47,758 nt of DNA from DATGIQ01 sp035295665 (lineage in GTDB: Bacteria > Planctomycetota > Planctomycetia > Gemmatales > Gemmataceae). A program made the position numbers and the translations under genes. The notes below the pieces were generated by a model that saw only the letters and a list, made by a program, of their open reading frames with translations, had not been told where the DNA came from and ran no database searches. The stretch's first letter is position 1, and the number at the start of each line of letters is the position of its first letter. This document shows, one piece after another, positions 32,948-41,259 of this stretch. Location: NCBI GenBank assembly GCA_035295665.1, contig DATGIQ010000324.1:1-47758 (forward strand), in the 5' to 3' direction.

Positions 32948-34987
32948 ATGCCCGCAAAAAACCCGCCCCCAACCGTACCCCAGCAGAGCCTTTGGCTCGG
33001 CGTCTTGTGCCTGATTGGCCTCGATTATTTCAGCACGCTGGCTTATCAGCCGTCGATCGCCTTTGCCAGTGCAGGGTACGCCGCACCGCTGGCGACCGTG
33101 GTCGTCGTGCTCTTCACGTTCCTCGGCGCCGTGCCGGTGTACTGCTACGTGGCCGGGCGATCGCCGCACGGCCAAGGAGCCATTGGACTGCTCGAACGAT
33201 CCGTCCATGGGTGGCTTGGCAAGCTTCTGATTGTTGTCCTGCTGGGGTTTGCTGCCACGGACTTCGTCATCACGAAGACTCTCTCCGTGGCCGATGCAGC
33301 GGAACACCTGATCTACAATCGCGAGCCAGTCTGGCAGCAAACCCTCGATGTCCTCGGTGGAACCGATGGTCCTGTCCCGCAATGGCTTCCTCCTCCGCTC
33401 TGGCAGAGAATCGCTGCCTACTGGAACCGGCAACTAGTGGTCACGCTCGCGTTATCGTTCCTGGGATTCGCTTTCTGGACGATCTTCCGGAGGGCAAGTC
33501 GGAAGCGGGTCGTGCAGTTGGCCGTGGCTGTGGTCAGCGTTTATCTTCTTCTCACCGCCATCATCATCGCCAGCGGACTGACCTATTTGTTGGCGCATCC
33601 CCACTTGCTACAAGACTGGTGGCACAAGTGCACAACGGTCACGGGATCGGCCCACGGCAACATTGGGTCCGTTCCAAGCTGGCTGTCAATTTCGTCGCGC
33701 TGTCTGTCGGCCTTCCCGCAGATGTCCCTGGGGCTGAGCGGCTTTGAGCTCAGCATGGTCGTTTTGCCTCTGATCAAAGCTCAGCAGAGCAGGGGGGCAA
33801 CGGCCCTCGAGCGCCGCGTCGGCAACGCCCGGAAGCTCCTGGTAACGGCGGCGGCCATCATGTCGCTTTACCTGCTGAGCTCGACTCTGGTAACAACCGC
33901 GCTCCTTTCGCCTCGGGCCCTGACGACAACCAGTCAGGCGGCCAACCGAGCTCTGGCGTATCTGGCCCACGGCGGCCTCCTGACCGATGGCCATTCGGCG
34001 GCAGAGATGAACGGTATGTTCGGAGGCCTATTCGGCACTTTCTACGACATCAGCACCATCGTCCTGCTGTGCCTGGCTGGGGCCAGCGTGACGATGGGTC
34101 TCCGCGATCTGGTGCCGCGCTACTTGCACCGCCTAGGCATGGAGCTGCAGTGGGCCCATAATGTGGGGGCGATCCTCCATGCCTTTAATTGCATCAACCT
34201 GATGATTACCGTCCTGTTCCGCGCCAGCGTCCTCGCCCAGCGGGGGGCCTACGCTACCAGTGTGCTCGTGCTCATGAGCAGCGCCGCTGTGGCCGCCGCG
34301 ATCGATCTTCGCCAGAGACGGTCGGGAACCTGGCTGCGGCGCACGCCGTGGCTATTTGTCGGCATCAGTGCCGTGTTCTGCGTCTCCGCTCTTTCCGCCA
34401 TCCTCACCACACCGGACGGCCTGGTAATCGCGCTCTGCTTCGTTTTGGCGCTTCTTGCCTCATCCATTTTTTCGCGCATCCTTCGCAATATGGAGCTTCG
34501 CTTTGAGGGGTTTGAGTTCCTGGACGAGCGCTCGCGGTTCCTCTGGGAAAGCCTGGTTTACTTGCAGTTTCCAATCCTGGTTCCACACCGCCCAGGCCGC
34601 CAGAGTCTCCTCGAAAAAGAAGAGATGATCCGCAAGCGGCATCGGCTGAGTCCCGATGTGCCGCTCGTCTTCGTCGAGGTGGAACTGGGAGATGTGAGCG
34701 AGTTTTATCATCGGCCCCTGCTGGAGGTGATCCAGGAAGATGGGCGATTTATTGTTCGCATCCACCGTGCCGCTTCGGTTGCTCATGTGCTGGCGGCGGC
34801 TGGTCTGGAATTGTCCAAGGTGGGCACTCCTCCCGAAATCCATTTCGGTTGGTCGAACGAGACACCCATTGCGGCGAACATCAATTTTTTGCTTTTCGGC
34901 CAGGGCAATGTGCCCTGGATGGTCCGCGAGCTGATCCGCAAGTCGGAGCCTGATTCTCAGCGACAACCGCCGATCGTAATCGGTTGA
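32948..34987 (+). CDS. APC-superfamily permease, about 680 aa
   Basis: A polytopic inner-membrane transporter with about 12 membrane helices. The N-terminus LWLGVLCLIGLDYFSTLAYQ is the typical first helix of an amino acid/polyamine/organocation permease, and later helices include LATVVVVLFTFLGAVPVYCY and VVSVYLLLTAIIIASGLTYL. Two periplasmic-looking loops (near residues 120-150 and 215-235) are longer than in classical permeases. The C-terminal 160 residues are soluble and start after FSRILRNMELRFEGFEFLDE. The substrate cannot be assigned; amino acids or potassium are possible. The start is uncertain: ATG at 32918 is in frame, and neither has a strong ribosome binding site. It is followed by a second APC permease on the same strand. 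Confidence 0.8.
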   Translation: MPAKNPPPTVPQQSLWLGVLCLIGLDYFSTLAYQPSIAFASAGYAAPLATVVVVLFTFLGAVPVYCYVAGRSPHGQGAIGLLERSVHGWLGKLLIVVLLGFAATDFVITKTLSVADAAEHLIYNREPVWQQTLDVLGGTDGPVPQWLPPPLWQRIAAYWNRQLVVTLALSFLGFAFWTIFRRASRKRVVQLAVAVVSVYLLLTAIIIASGLTYLLAHPHLLQDWWHKCTTVTGSAHGNIGSVPSWLSISSRCLSAFPQMSLGLSGFELSMVVLPLIKAQQSRGATALERRVGNARKLLVTAAAIMSLYLLSSTLVTTALLSPRALTTTSQAANRALAYLAHGGLLTDGHSAAEMNGMFGGLFGTFYDISTIVLLCLAGASVTMGLRDLVPRYLHRLGMELQWAHNVGAILHAFNCINLMITVLFRASVLAQRGAYATSVLVLMSSAAVAAAIDLRQRRSGTWLRRTPWLFVGISAVFCVSALSAILTTPDGLVIALCFVLALLASSIFSRILRNMELRFEGFEFLDERSRFLWESLVYLQFPILVPHRPGRQSLLEKEEMIRKRHRLSPDVPLVFVEVELGDVSEFYHRPLLEVIQEDGRFIVRIHRAASVAHVLAAAGLELSKVGTPPEIHFGWSNETPIAANINFLLFGQGNVPWMVRELIRKSEPDSQRQPPIVIG

Positions 34988-35050
34988 TCGAATTCCTCCG
35001 GGTGAATCAGACGCAAGGTGATCCGTTGGGAAGTTCATCCAGACGGGAAC

Positions 35051-35078
35051 TTGCGGAGAGTACCGGAGCCGATATAAT
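35051..35078 (+). promoter_or_regulatory. Likely sigma70-type promoter for the second permease
   Basis: TTGCGG and TATAAT are separated by 16 bases, in the 173-base gap between the two permease genes; the -10 ends 82 bases before the downstream ATG. The second gene can thus be transcribed on its own. Confidence 0.5.
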
Positions 35079-35160
35079 CACTCCTTTGTGCAGCCTAATC
35101 CTCGGCCATCAAGTGAGCGCCCTTGCCTTGCCCCGTCCGCCTCGTGAAGGATTCTTAATC

Positions 35161-37947
35161 ATGACTGCAACTGGCGAACCCTCAAACTCCAGTGATGGCC
35201 GCGGCCGCAGCCTCATGCGTGCCGCCCAGGTTATTGTCGTCAGCAGCGTAATGTTCACGTTCATCTCCTACTGGCGTACGGCCGCGGTTGTGCTGTGTGA
35301 CCTGGCCAGCACGGCCTACTACATCGGCGGGATTGTCGAGCAAGCCATCGGGCCGGCGGCGCCGTGGTTCATTTTGGCGGTCATGCTCTTCAGCTACGCC
35401 GTGCGCTCCGTTTACATTGAGAGCTGCTCACTCTTCGTCCGTGGCGGCGTCTACCGCGTTGTGAAAGAAGCCCTGGGAGGATTTCTGGCCAAGCTGTCGG
35501 TGTCGGCGTTGATGTTCGATTACGTCCTGACCGGCCCAACCAGCGGCGTGTCGGCGGGTTCCTACATCATGGGACTCGTGCTCGAATTTCTGCACATCAC
35601 CGTCCCCGAGTTCTACTTCGGCCACGGCCTGGATAAACAGGACCTGGCTTCCGGTGAACCGGGGGACCTCGTCAAGCGCTGGGGGGCCGTCGTGTTAGCC
35701 TGTGCGGTCACCATTTACTTCTTCCGCCAGAACCTGCGTGGCATCCACGAGTCCAGCGACAAAGCCCTGAAGATCATGTACGCCACGACGGTCATGGCTG
35801 TGGTGATGCTCGTTTGGTGTGGCATCAGCCTGGGGCTCAGTGGTCCGGTCAACGCTGTCCCCTGGCAACCCGACCTCGACAAGAAATGGGAACTCGCCAC
35901 CCAGATGGAGCCCGATCCCATTCATCCAGGCGAAGAGCGTGAGATTTGGATCAAGGATCCCCAACATCCCGGGAAGCTGCTCCCCAAGCGGGACGATGGT
36001 CACCTCGTTCCTCAAGACAATGAAGCTCTCAAGAAACTCGGCATCCACACGCAGGCCGATCCCTTGGGCTTCCTCGGCCGATTCTCCTGGTCCGATGCAC
36101 TTCGCCGTCCGGTCGGCAGATGGTTTAGCCTGATCGGCGTCCTCGGCTTGTTGATCGCATTCGGCCATTCCATTCTGGCCATGAGCGGGGAAGAAACCCT
36201 GGCCCAGGTGTACCGCGAGGTCGAGTCGCCCAAGCTGCCGAACTTCAAGAAAGCCGCCTTCATCGTTTTCGTCTATAGCTTGCTTCTGACGGCCGGCATC
36301 AGCTTCCTGGCGGTGTGGCTCATCCCCGATGAAATCCGCATGAAGCTCTATGCCGACAACCTCATTGGCGGGCTGGCGCGTCATGTCGCCGGGCCCCCGC
36401 TTGCCAAGCTGTGCCTGGAGGTTTTCGTGGTTGTGGTCGGATTCCTCATTTTGTCGGGGGCCGTGAACACGGCAATCATTGGCTCCAATGGCGTGCTGAA
36501 TCGCGTGGCCGAAGACGGCGTCCTGCCCGACTCCTTCCTCAAACCACACCCACGTTACGGCACCACGTATCGGCTGTTGTATCTGATCACGGCCCTGCAA
36601 TTGGCCACCATCCTGTTTAGCCGCGGCGACATGATTGTCCTGGGCGAAGCCTATGCCTTCGGGGTCGTCTGGAGTTTTGTATTCAAGGCCCTGGCTATGG
36701 TGGTGCTGCGGTTCAAGGACCGTAGCCCGCGGGAATTCAAAGTCCCGCTCAATATCCGCATTGGCACCGTCGAAATCCCTATTGGTTTGGGGCTCATTTT
36801 CCTCGTGCTTGCGTGCACGGCCGTCTTGAATTTCTTCACCAAAGAGGTAGCAACCCTCGGCGGGATCGCGTTCACTGCGGGCTTCCTGACGATCTTCATC
36901 GTTTCCGAACGCTTTCACGAACGCCGGCGGCGTGGCACTCGCCACGAGCACCGCGAACAGTTCAACCAGGCCACGACCGACGCCATCACGCCGTCCAGCC
37001 TCCGCCTCCAGAAGCCCTACCGCAAGCTCGTTTCCATCCGTTCGCCGCAGAACCTGTACATGCTCGTGAAAACCCTTGCCGAAACCGACCCGGCAACGAC
37101 CGACGTTATCGTCATGACGGCCAAGGTTACGCCACCGGGCGATTCCTCCGATATTCCCCAAGCACTGGATGACTACGATCAACAGCTAATGACGGCCGTG
37201 GTGGATCGCGCGGAGAAAGCGGGCAAAGAAGTCAAATCGGTCATCGTGCCGACCAATAATCCCCTGTACGCGATTATTCGGACAGCCAAGGACCTCCAAG
37301 TGCAGGAGCTGGTCGTCGGCGCTTCCAACAAATACACCGCCGACGAACAGCTGGAGCAGATCGCGTTTTACTGGATGAATGTGAACGAGGGTCAATCCGT
37401 GCCGCTGACGGTTCGCATTCTGGGGCGCGATCGCGATGTCCATCTCGATCTGGCCGGCGGAAATCGGATTCCCCGGATCAGCGAGCGCCGGGCCCGCTCC
37501 GTTGCGGAGTTGCGGGCTGCGGGGGTAGGCGTGGATCGCGTACTGTTGGCCCACTATGGCGATCCGGAGAGCGGGGATCTGTTCGATGCGGTACTGACCA
37601 TGTTGGACCCGCAAGTGATCCTGTCGCTCGTTCCGATTGAGGGAAAGCCTCCGACCCTCTCCAATGGCAACAGCATTTTGCAAAAAAATCTGCAGCGCGC
37701 GGAACAATTGGGCCGGGCCGTGGATGTTCGAGCGGCCGCCCGAGGCGAGGTCGGCGCTGAAATTCTGCGCCTGGTCCGCGATGGGAAATACGATCTGCTG
37801 ATTCTCGGGATAAGCCCCGCCGCCGACCCGGAGCAGAAACTGGCCGTCGATGTCCAGCAAGTTTTGCGCGAAGCGCCGTGCCAGGTCTTCCTTGCCTCCC
37901 CGCCCGCCATTCCGCTGGAACCGGAAAAGGTCGAGGAGAAAGTATAA
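35161..37947 (+). CDS. APC-superfamily permease with C-terminal universal-stress-protein-like domains
   Basis: The start is the ATG of MTATGEPSNSSDG, with AAGGA nine bases upstream, giving 928 aa. Residues about 25-650 contain 11-12 membrane helices; the first is AAQVIVVSSVMFTFISYWRT, and helix 1b-2 has DLASTAYYIGGIVEQAIG. A hydrophilic loop near 240-310 carries many charged residues (HPGEEREIWIKDPQHPGKLL). The last about 280 residues are cytoplasmic and contain two USP-like alpha/beta folds: the first from KLVSIRSPQNLYMLVKTLAE with LVVGASN, the second around DVRAAARGEVGAEILRLVRD and DLLILGISPA. USP domains bind nucleotides and often gate transport. The substrate is unknown. Differs from its upstream neighbour in the C-terminal half, so the two are not simple duplicates. 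Confidence 0.85.
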   Translation: MTATGEPSNSSDGRGRSLMRAAQVIVVSSVMFTFISYWRTAAVVLCDLASTAYYIGGIVEQAIGPAAPWFILAVMLFSYAVRSVYIESCSLFVRGGVYRVVKEALGGFLAKLSVSALMFDYVLTGPTSGVSAGSYIMGLVLEFLHITVPEFYFGHGLDKQDLASGEPGDLVKRWGAVVLACAVTIYFFRQNLRGIHESSDKALKIMYATTVMAVVMLVWCGISLGLSGPVNAVPWQPDLDKKWELATQMEPDPIHPGEEREIWIKDPQHPGKLLPKRDDGHLVPQDNEALKKLGIHTQADPLGFLGRFSWSDALRRPVGRWFSLIGVLGLLIAFGHSILAMSGEETLAQVYREVESPKLPNFKKAAFIVFVYSLLLTAGISFLAVWLIPDEIRMKLYADNLIGGLARHVAGPPLAKLCLEVFVVVVGFLILSGAVNTAIIGSNGVLNRVAEDGVLPDSFLKPHPRYGTTYRLLYLITALQLATILFSRGDMIVLGEAYAFGVVWSFVFKALAMVVLRFKDRSPREFKVPLNIRIGTVEIPIGLGLIFLVLACTAVLNFFTKEVATLGGIAFTAGFLTIFIVSERFHERRRRGTRHEHREQFNQATTDAITPSSLRLQKPYRKLVSIRSPQNLYMLVKTLAETDPATTDVIVMTAKVTPPGDSSDIPQALDDYDQQLMTAVVDRAEKAGKEVKSVIVPTNNPLYAIIRTAKDLQVQELVVGASNKYTADEQLEQIAFYWMNVNEGQSVPLTVRILGRDRDVHLDLAGGNRIPRISERRARSVAELRAAGVGVDRVLLAHYGDPESGDLFDAVLTMLDPQVILSLVPIEGKPPTLSNGNSILQKNLQRAEQLGRAVDVRAAARGEVGAEILRLVRDGKYDLLILGISPAADPEQKLAVDVQQVLREAPCQVFLASPPAIPLEPEKVEEKV

Positions 37948-37990
37948 CAGCCCGAACCCACCCACACAGAAAAGGCCTCGGGATTCCGCG

Positions 37991-39358
37991 TTAGCCAAAC
38001 AACTCGCGAATCGGAGCCGCCGAAACGAGCGGGAGCAACCGCTGATCCGGTCCCGGCAGCCGGGTGGCGGGATCGATTCCCAGGGCAGCATAGACAGTGG
38101 CCGCCACTTCCTCGGGACCGACCGGCCGGTTCTTGGGTTCCGATGCCATGTGATCGGACGAACCGATCACCTGTCCGCCGCGGACGCCGCCACCGGCAAA
38201 CAGAATTGTCCAGCAGCCCGGCCAGTGATCCCGGCCGCCGCGCGGATTGAGTTGCGGCGTCCGGCCGAATTCGCCCATTGCCAGGACGAGCGTATTTTGC
38301 AGCATGCCGCGCTGGTGCAGGTCTTCCAGCAGGGCCGAATAGGCGTGGTCAAACATGGGACAGAGGGTTTCCTTGTAGTCGTCCAGATCGGAGGCCAAGG
38401 ACCCGCCGTCGGCGTGGCAGTCCCAGGTGATTTGGTTGAACACCGTATCGAACATATTCACGGTCACCAGCGAGACCCCATGCTCCACGAGCCGCCGGGC
38501 CAGGAGACACGATTGACCAAAGGTATTCCGACCATAGCGGCAGCGCAGGGTGTCGGATTCCTCGCTGATGGCAAAGGCCTTTTTGGCACGGTCCGCGAAG
38601 ATCAGCCCAAATGCCTGCTCGGCCGCGTGGGGAACGGGCCGGTTGCGTTGAGCGGCTTCAAAGTGACGCTGGGCACGGTCCACCGCATCGCGGAACATCG
38701 AGTGGCTCGAATACGGGGCCGGATCGCAATCGGTACGGAGAGAATCCGAGGCGACGGCATCGCCGCTCAAGAAGAACGGTTCATGCTCAGGCCCCAGGTA
38801 GCCGGCGGTCTGGCCGTGGCCCACGCTCACGCCCGTGTTGCGGATTGGCCCGGGCAGGATGACCGATGGCGGTAATCCGTCCGGCCGTGGTCCACGTAGA
38901 CAGGACAAGACCGATCCGTAGTGCGGATATTCCAGACCGCCGCGGGACAGCGCGCCGGTCTGAAGCAGTTGCTGCCCGGTCTCGTGGATTGGAGCGGCTA
39001 GGTGATGCACCGACCGAACCAGCGCATAGCGGTCGGCCATCTGGGCCAGCAGGGGGAAGTGTTCGCAAATTGCGATGCCGGGGACATTGGTCCGGATAGG
39101 CTGGAAGGGCCCGCGCACCGGTTCCGGAGCCGTCGGCTTCAAGTCCCAGGTATCCAACTGACTTGGCCCGCCAACCAGGAAAAGCAGGATGCACCGGACA
39201 TCGGCCGACGGGGCCGCAGCGCACGCCTCCTGGAGCTGCACCATATCCGTCAAGGACAAGCCGACCGCCCCCGCCGCCAAGCTGCCCACCCGCAGAAAAT
39301 CGCGCCGGGTCAGGCCATCACACTGTTGGACGCCGTTTCGAGTCTCCAGTTGCAACAT
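37991..39358 (-). CDS. DUF1501 protein, Tat-exported
   Basis: The 455-aa product starts MLQLETRNGVQQCDGLTRRD and has a twin-arginine signal (TRRDFLRVGSLAAGAVGLSL), so it is likely exported folded. The body is a DUF1501 protein, an alkaline-phosphatase/sulfatase-superfamily relative very abundant in planctomycetes: LLFLVGGPSQLDTWDLKP near residues 58-75, the histidine segment VRSVHHLAAPIHETG, NTFGQSCLLARRLVEHGVSL, WDCHADG, and GEFGRTPQLNPRGGRDHWPG. These supply the expected metal-binding Asp/His residues. The reaction is not established. In many planctomycetes it is paired with a DUF1549/DUF1553 cytochrome-like gene; none is adjacent here. It is convergent with the permease upstream, with 43 bases between. 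Confidence 0.92.
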   Translation of the reverse strand: MLQLETRNGVQQCDGLTRRDFLRVGSLAAGAVGLSLTDMVQLQEACAAAPSADVRCILLFLVGGPSQLDTWDLKPTAPEPVRGPFQPIRTNVPGIAICEHFPLLAQMADRYALVRSVHHLAAPIHETGQQLLQTGALSRGGLEYPHYGSVLSCLRGPRPDGLPPSVILPGPIRNTGVSVGHGQTAGYLGPEHEPFFLSGDAVASDSLRTDCDPAPYSSHSMFRDAVDRAQRHFEAAQRNRPVPHAAEQAFGLIFADRAKKAFAISEESDTLRCRYGRNTFGQSCLLARRLVEHGVSLVTVNMFDTVFNQITWDCHADGGSLASDLDDYKETLCPMFDHAYSALLEDLHQRGMLQNTLVLAMGEFGRTPQLNPRGGRDHWPGCWTILFAGGGVRGGQVIGSSDHMASEPKNRPVGPEEVAATVYAALGIDPATRLPGPDQRLLPLVSAAPIRELFG

Positions 39359-39599
39359 GAGAAACACCCCCGGATCGGCGAAAATGCTTTGGAATGGATG
39401 GCAAGAGCGAGTCCGCTTGCCGCCGCCGTTTACGATAACATCGTAGCGGTGCAGCTTCTCATTGCAAGCGGAAACTTGTTCAAACGGTTCCGGGCGATGT
39501 GCAGCGGTCACAAGGTGGCGGGTGGGGAGTGGCGGGAAAAAAGACCGTTGCCTTCGTTTGCTCCGCTTTGTCTTCCTCTCCGGCCACGCACGACGTTTA

Positions 39600-39797
39600 T
39601 TAGTGTCCGAGGAAGTCGTAGAGGGCATAACCCTGGTTGCCGCCCTGGCCGAGGCAGCCGTGGTTGCCGCTGGTGCCGCCATCGATGGTGCCAAAGAGGG
39701 TCGTGACCTGTTCCGTAGACAGCGAGTTGCTGCCGCTGCTGAGCATGACCGCACGCTCGTAGCCCACCCAGAGGTTATTCTGCGAAAGGGGTAGGGA
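39600..39797 (-). pseudogene. Orphan coding-like C-terminal fragment
   Basis: A minus frame of 65 codons, open after TGA at 39798, reads LSQNNLWVGYERAVMLSSGS, NSLSTEQVTTLFGTIDGGTS and ends GYALYDFLGH before TAA. Composition and ending look like a real protein tail. In another frame just upstream (about 39814-39900) is a second coding-like piece (KAASYGADAFGGISG), so the two could be one gene broken by frameshift. No family recognised and no start. The stretch from 39359 to 39599 holds only a G-rich string at 39514-39542 that resembles the repeat near 30012. Confidence 0.3.
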
Positions 39798-39859
39798 TCA
39801 CGCTTGTTTGGGGACGAGACGTGAGGAACTGGGAGACGCCGGAAATGCCACCAAAGGCG

Positions 39860-40836
39860 TCAGCCCCGTAGCTGGCTGCTTTGCGGTCGATACGGAGGTC
39901 CGGCGCTGGTGCCGCATCGCCGGCGCCACGAGGGATACCCAAGAACGGTTACCGTGCTGATGAGGAACAGCAGCCGAGCCGATGGCTCGGGAGTCGGCGT
40001 AGCCAGGAAGCCATGGGTTCGTCCGTTGGCATCGCCATACTCTCCGACGATTTGTCCGGCGTTGTTGATACCATAGGCCGCGGTGTGGAATGCGCCGGGC
40101 AAGTCGAACGTGAGGTAGCTGCCGCCGCTGTAGAGGAACCCGTGCTCAGAACCATTGGCAGCCACGTACCCCCCCACGATTTCCCCGGCATCGTTGATGC
40201 CATCGGCTTCCGTATCCGTTGCACCCGGTACGTCGAGGGTTTTGTAACTGCCACCGATATAAAGGAAACCATGGTCGGCACCGTTCCTATCTTCGTACTT
40301 CCCCACGACATCTCCGAGTCCGTTGATGCCATAGGCGTAGGTACCGGAAAGTGGGTCGTGCACGCTAAGCGTCGTGAAGCTGTTCCCACTCAGCAGGAAG
40401 CCAGGGGATCCGACGATCTGACCGGAAGCGTTGATGCCATAGGCTTGCGTCCCGTCGCTCAGACCGGGTAGGTCGATCTTCGTGAGCTGCCGCCGCTGAG
40501 CAGAAAGCCGTGAATGGCGCCGAACAGACCGCCGTCATAGCGTCCCACGATCTGACCCGAGGCATTGATGCCGTTGGCCAAGGTATCGACTGCGCCGGGC
40601 ACGTCGATGGTCGTATAGGTGCCGCCACTATAGAGGAAACCATGGCGGTTGCTGGGTGCGAGGAAAGTCGATGAATATCCCACTATCTGTCCCGCGTCAT
40701 TGACGCTTGCGGCTAGCGTAATGTAATAGCCCGGTACGTCGAGGGTGGAATAGGTGTAAGCAGGCTGAGCCTGCGCCTCTCCGGAAAGTGCCAGCACCAG
40801 GCTCAGCGACACGAATCCGCACAGGAGCTGTTTCAC
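39860..40836 (-). pseudogene. HAF-repeat secreted protein with PEP-CTERM-like end, broken by one frameshift
   Basis: From GTG at 40836 the frame gives a signal peptide (VKQLLCGFVSLSLVLALSGE, then AQAQ) and HAF-type repeats. Six repeats of about 40-50 residues can be read, each with the core GIN(D/N/A)(A/S)GQIVG followed by HGFLYSGGSY and a LDVPGA segment. At about 40482-40486 one base is missing: GGCAGCTCACG should be GGCAGCTTCACG, which restores TKIDLPGLSDGTQAYGIN. Without the base, translation stops after STYPV. With it, the product would be 325 aa. The end carries TPTPEPSARLL, a hydrophobic run and SWRRRCG, matching a PEP-CTERM sorting signal, with 17 residues beyond. The frameshift may be a true mutation or a sequencing error. 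Confidence 0.7.
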
Positions 40837-40844
40837 CGACGAGA

Positions 40845-40852
40845 CCCCCCCC
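40845..40852 (-). promoter_or_regulatory. Eight-G tract before the HAF gene start
   Basis: On the minus strand eight G residues are followed by TCTCGTCG and the start codon GTG. The same arrangement, G8, TCT, five bases, start, occurs before the SDR gene at 47538. It may act as an unusual ribosome binding or leader element. Confidence 0.35.
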
Positions 40853-41259
40853 GGCCCATTCAGACAACCTTGCGACAAGCCCCAATATGACTGGGCTGTG
40901 CTAAGAAATCAACCTAAATGCAAAAACTTGACCGGCCACGAGAAGAAGGTGATCTTGTAGGTAGGTTGGTACCCCTCCGCGGATCCCGCCATAGGGGCCC
41001 CGGTAGACCCGGTTTATCCGCAACGGGCTTTCGTCGAAGCATCTTGGATAAACTGTCGCTTCGTGTGCTTCACTTTTGACTTCCGTGAAAGCGCTGGCTA
41101 CCCTGGAGGCTGGTGGTATCGGATCCCTGCCTGCGCGATTCGGCGCGTCGGCCGTCACCGTTATGCTGCCGAGTGCGCAGGCCAAGAGTGTCTCGGGGAA
41201 CGATGTCCTGCCCGCTGCGAGCGGCAGAGGCTTCCTCCTTCCATCGCGGTGGTCGATCC
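40853..41259. other. Intergenic stretch between the divergent HAF and FG-GAP genes
   Basis: About 400 bases with overlapping open frames on both strands but no convincing start, family motif or composition. The plus frame continuous with the FG-GAP gene (from 41113) is Arg/Ser/Pro-rich and precedes the signal peptide, so it is probably not translated. No clear promoter was seen. Confidence 0.4.

Noticed and set aside
35695..37182. A 495-codon minus-strand open frame opposite the second permease
   Set aside because: Composition (Gln/His/Asp/Gly-rich, no hydrophobic core) is that of an antisense shadow; the plus strand encodes clear membrane helices and USP-like motifs.
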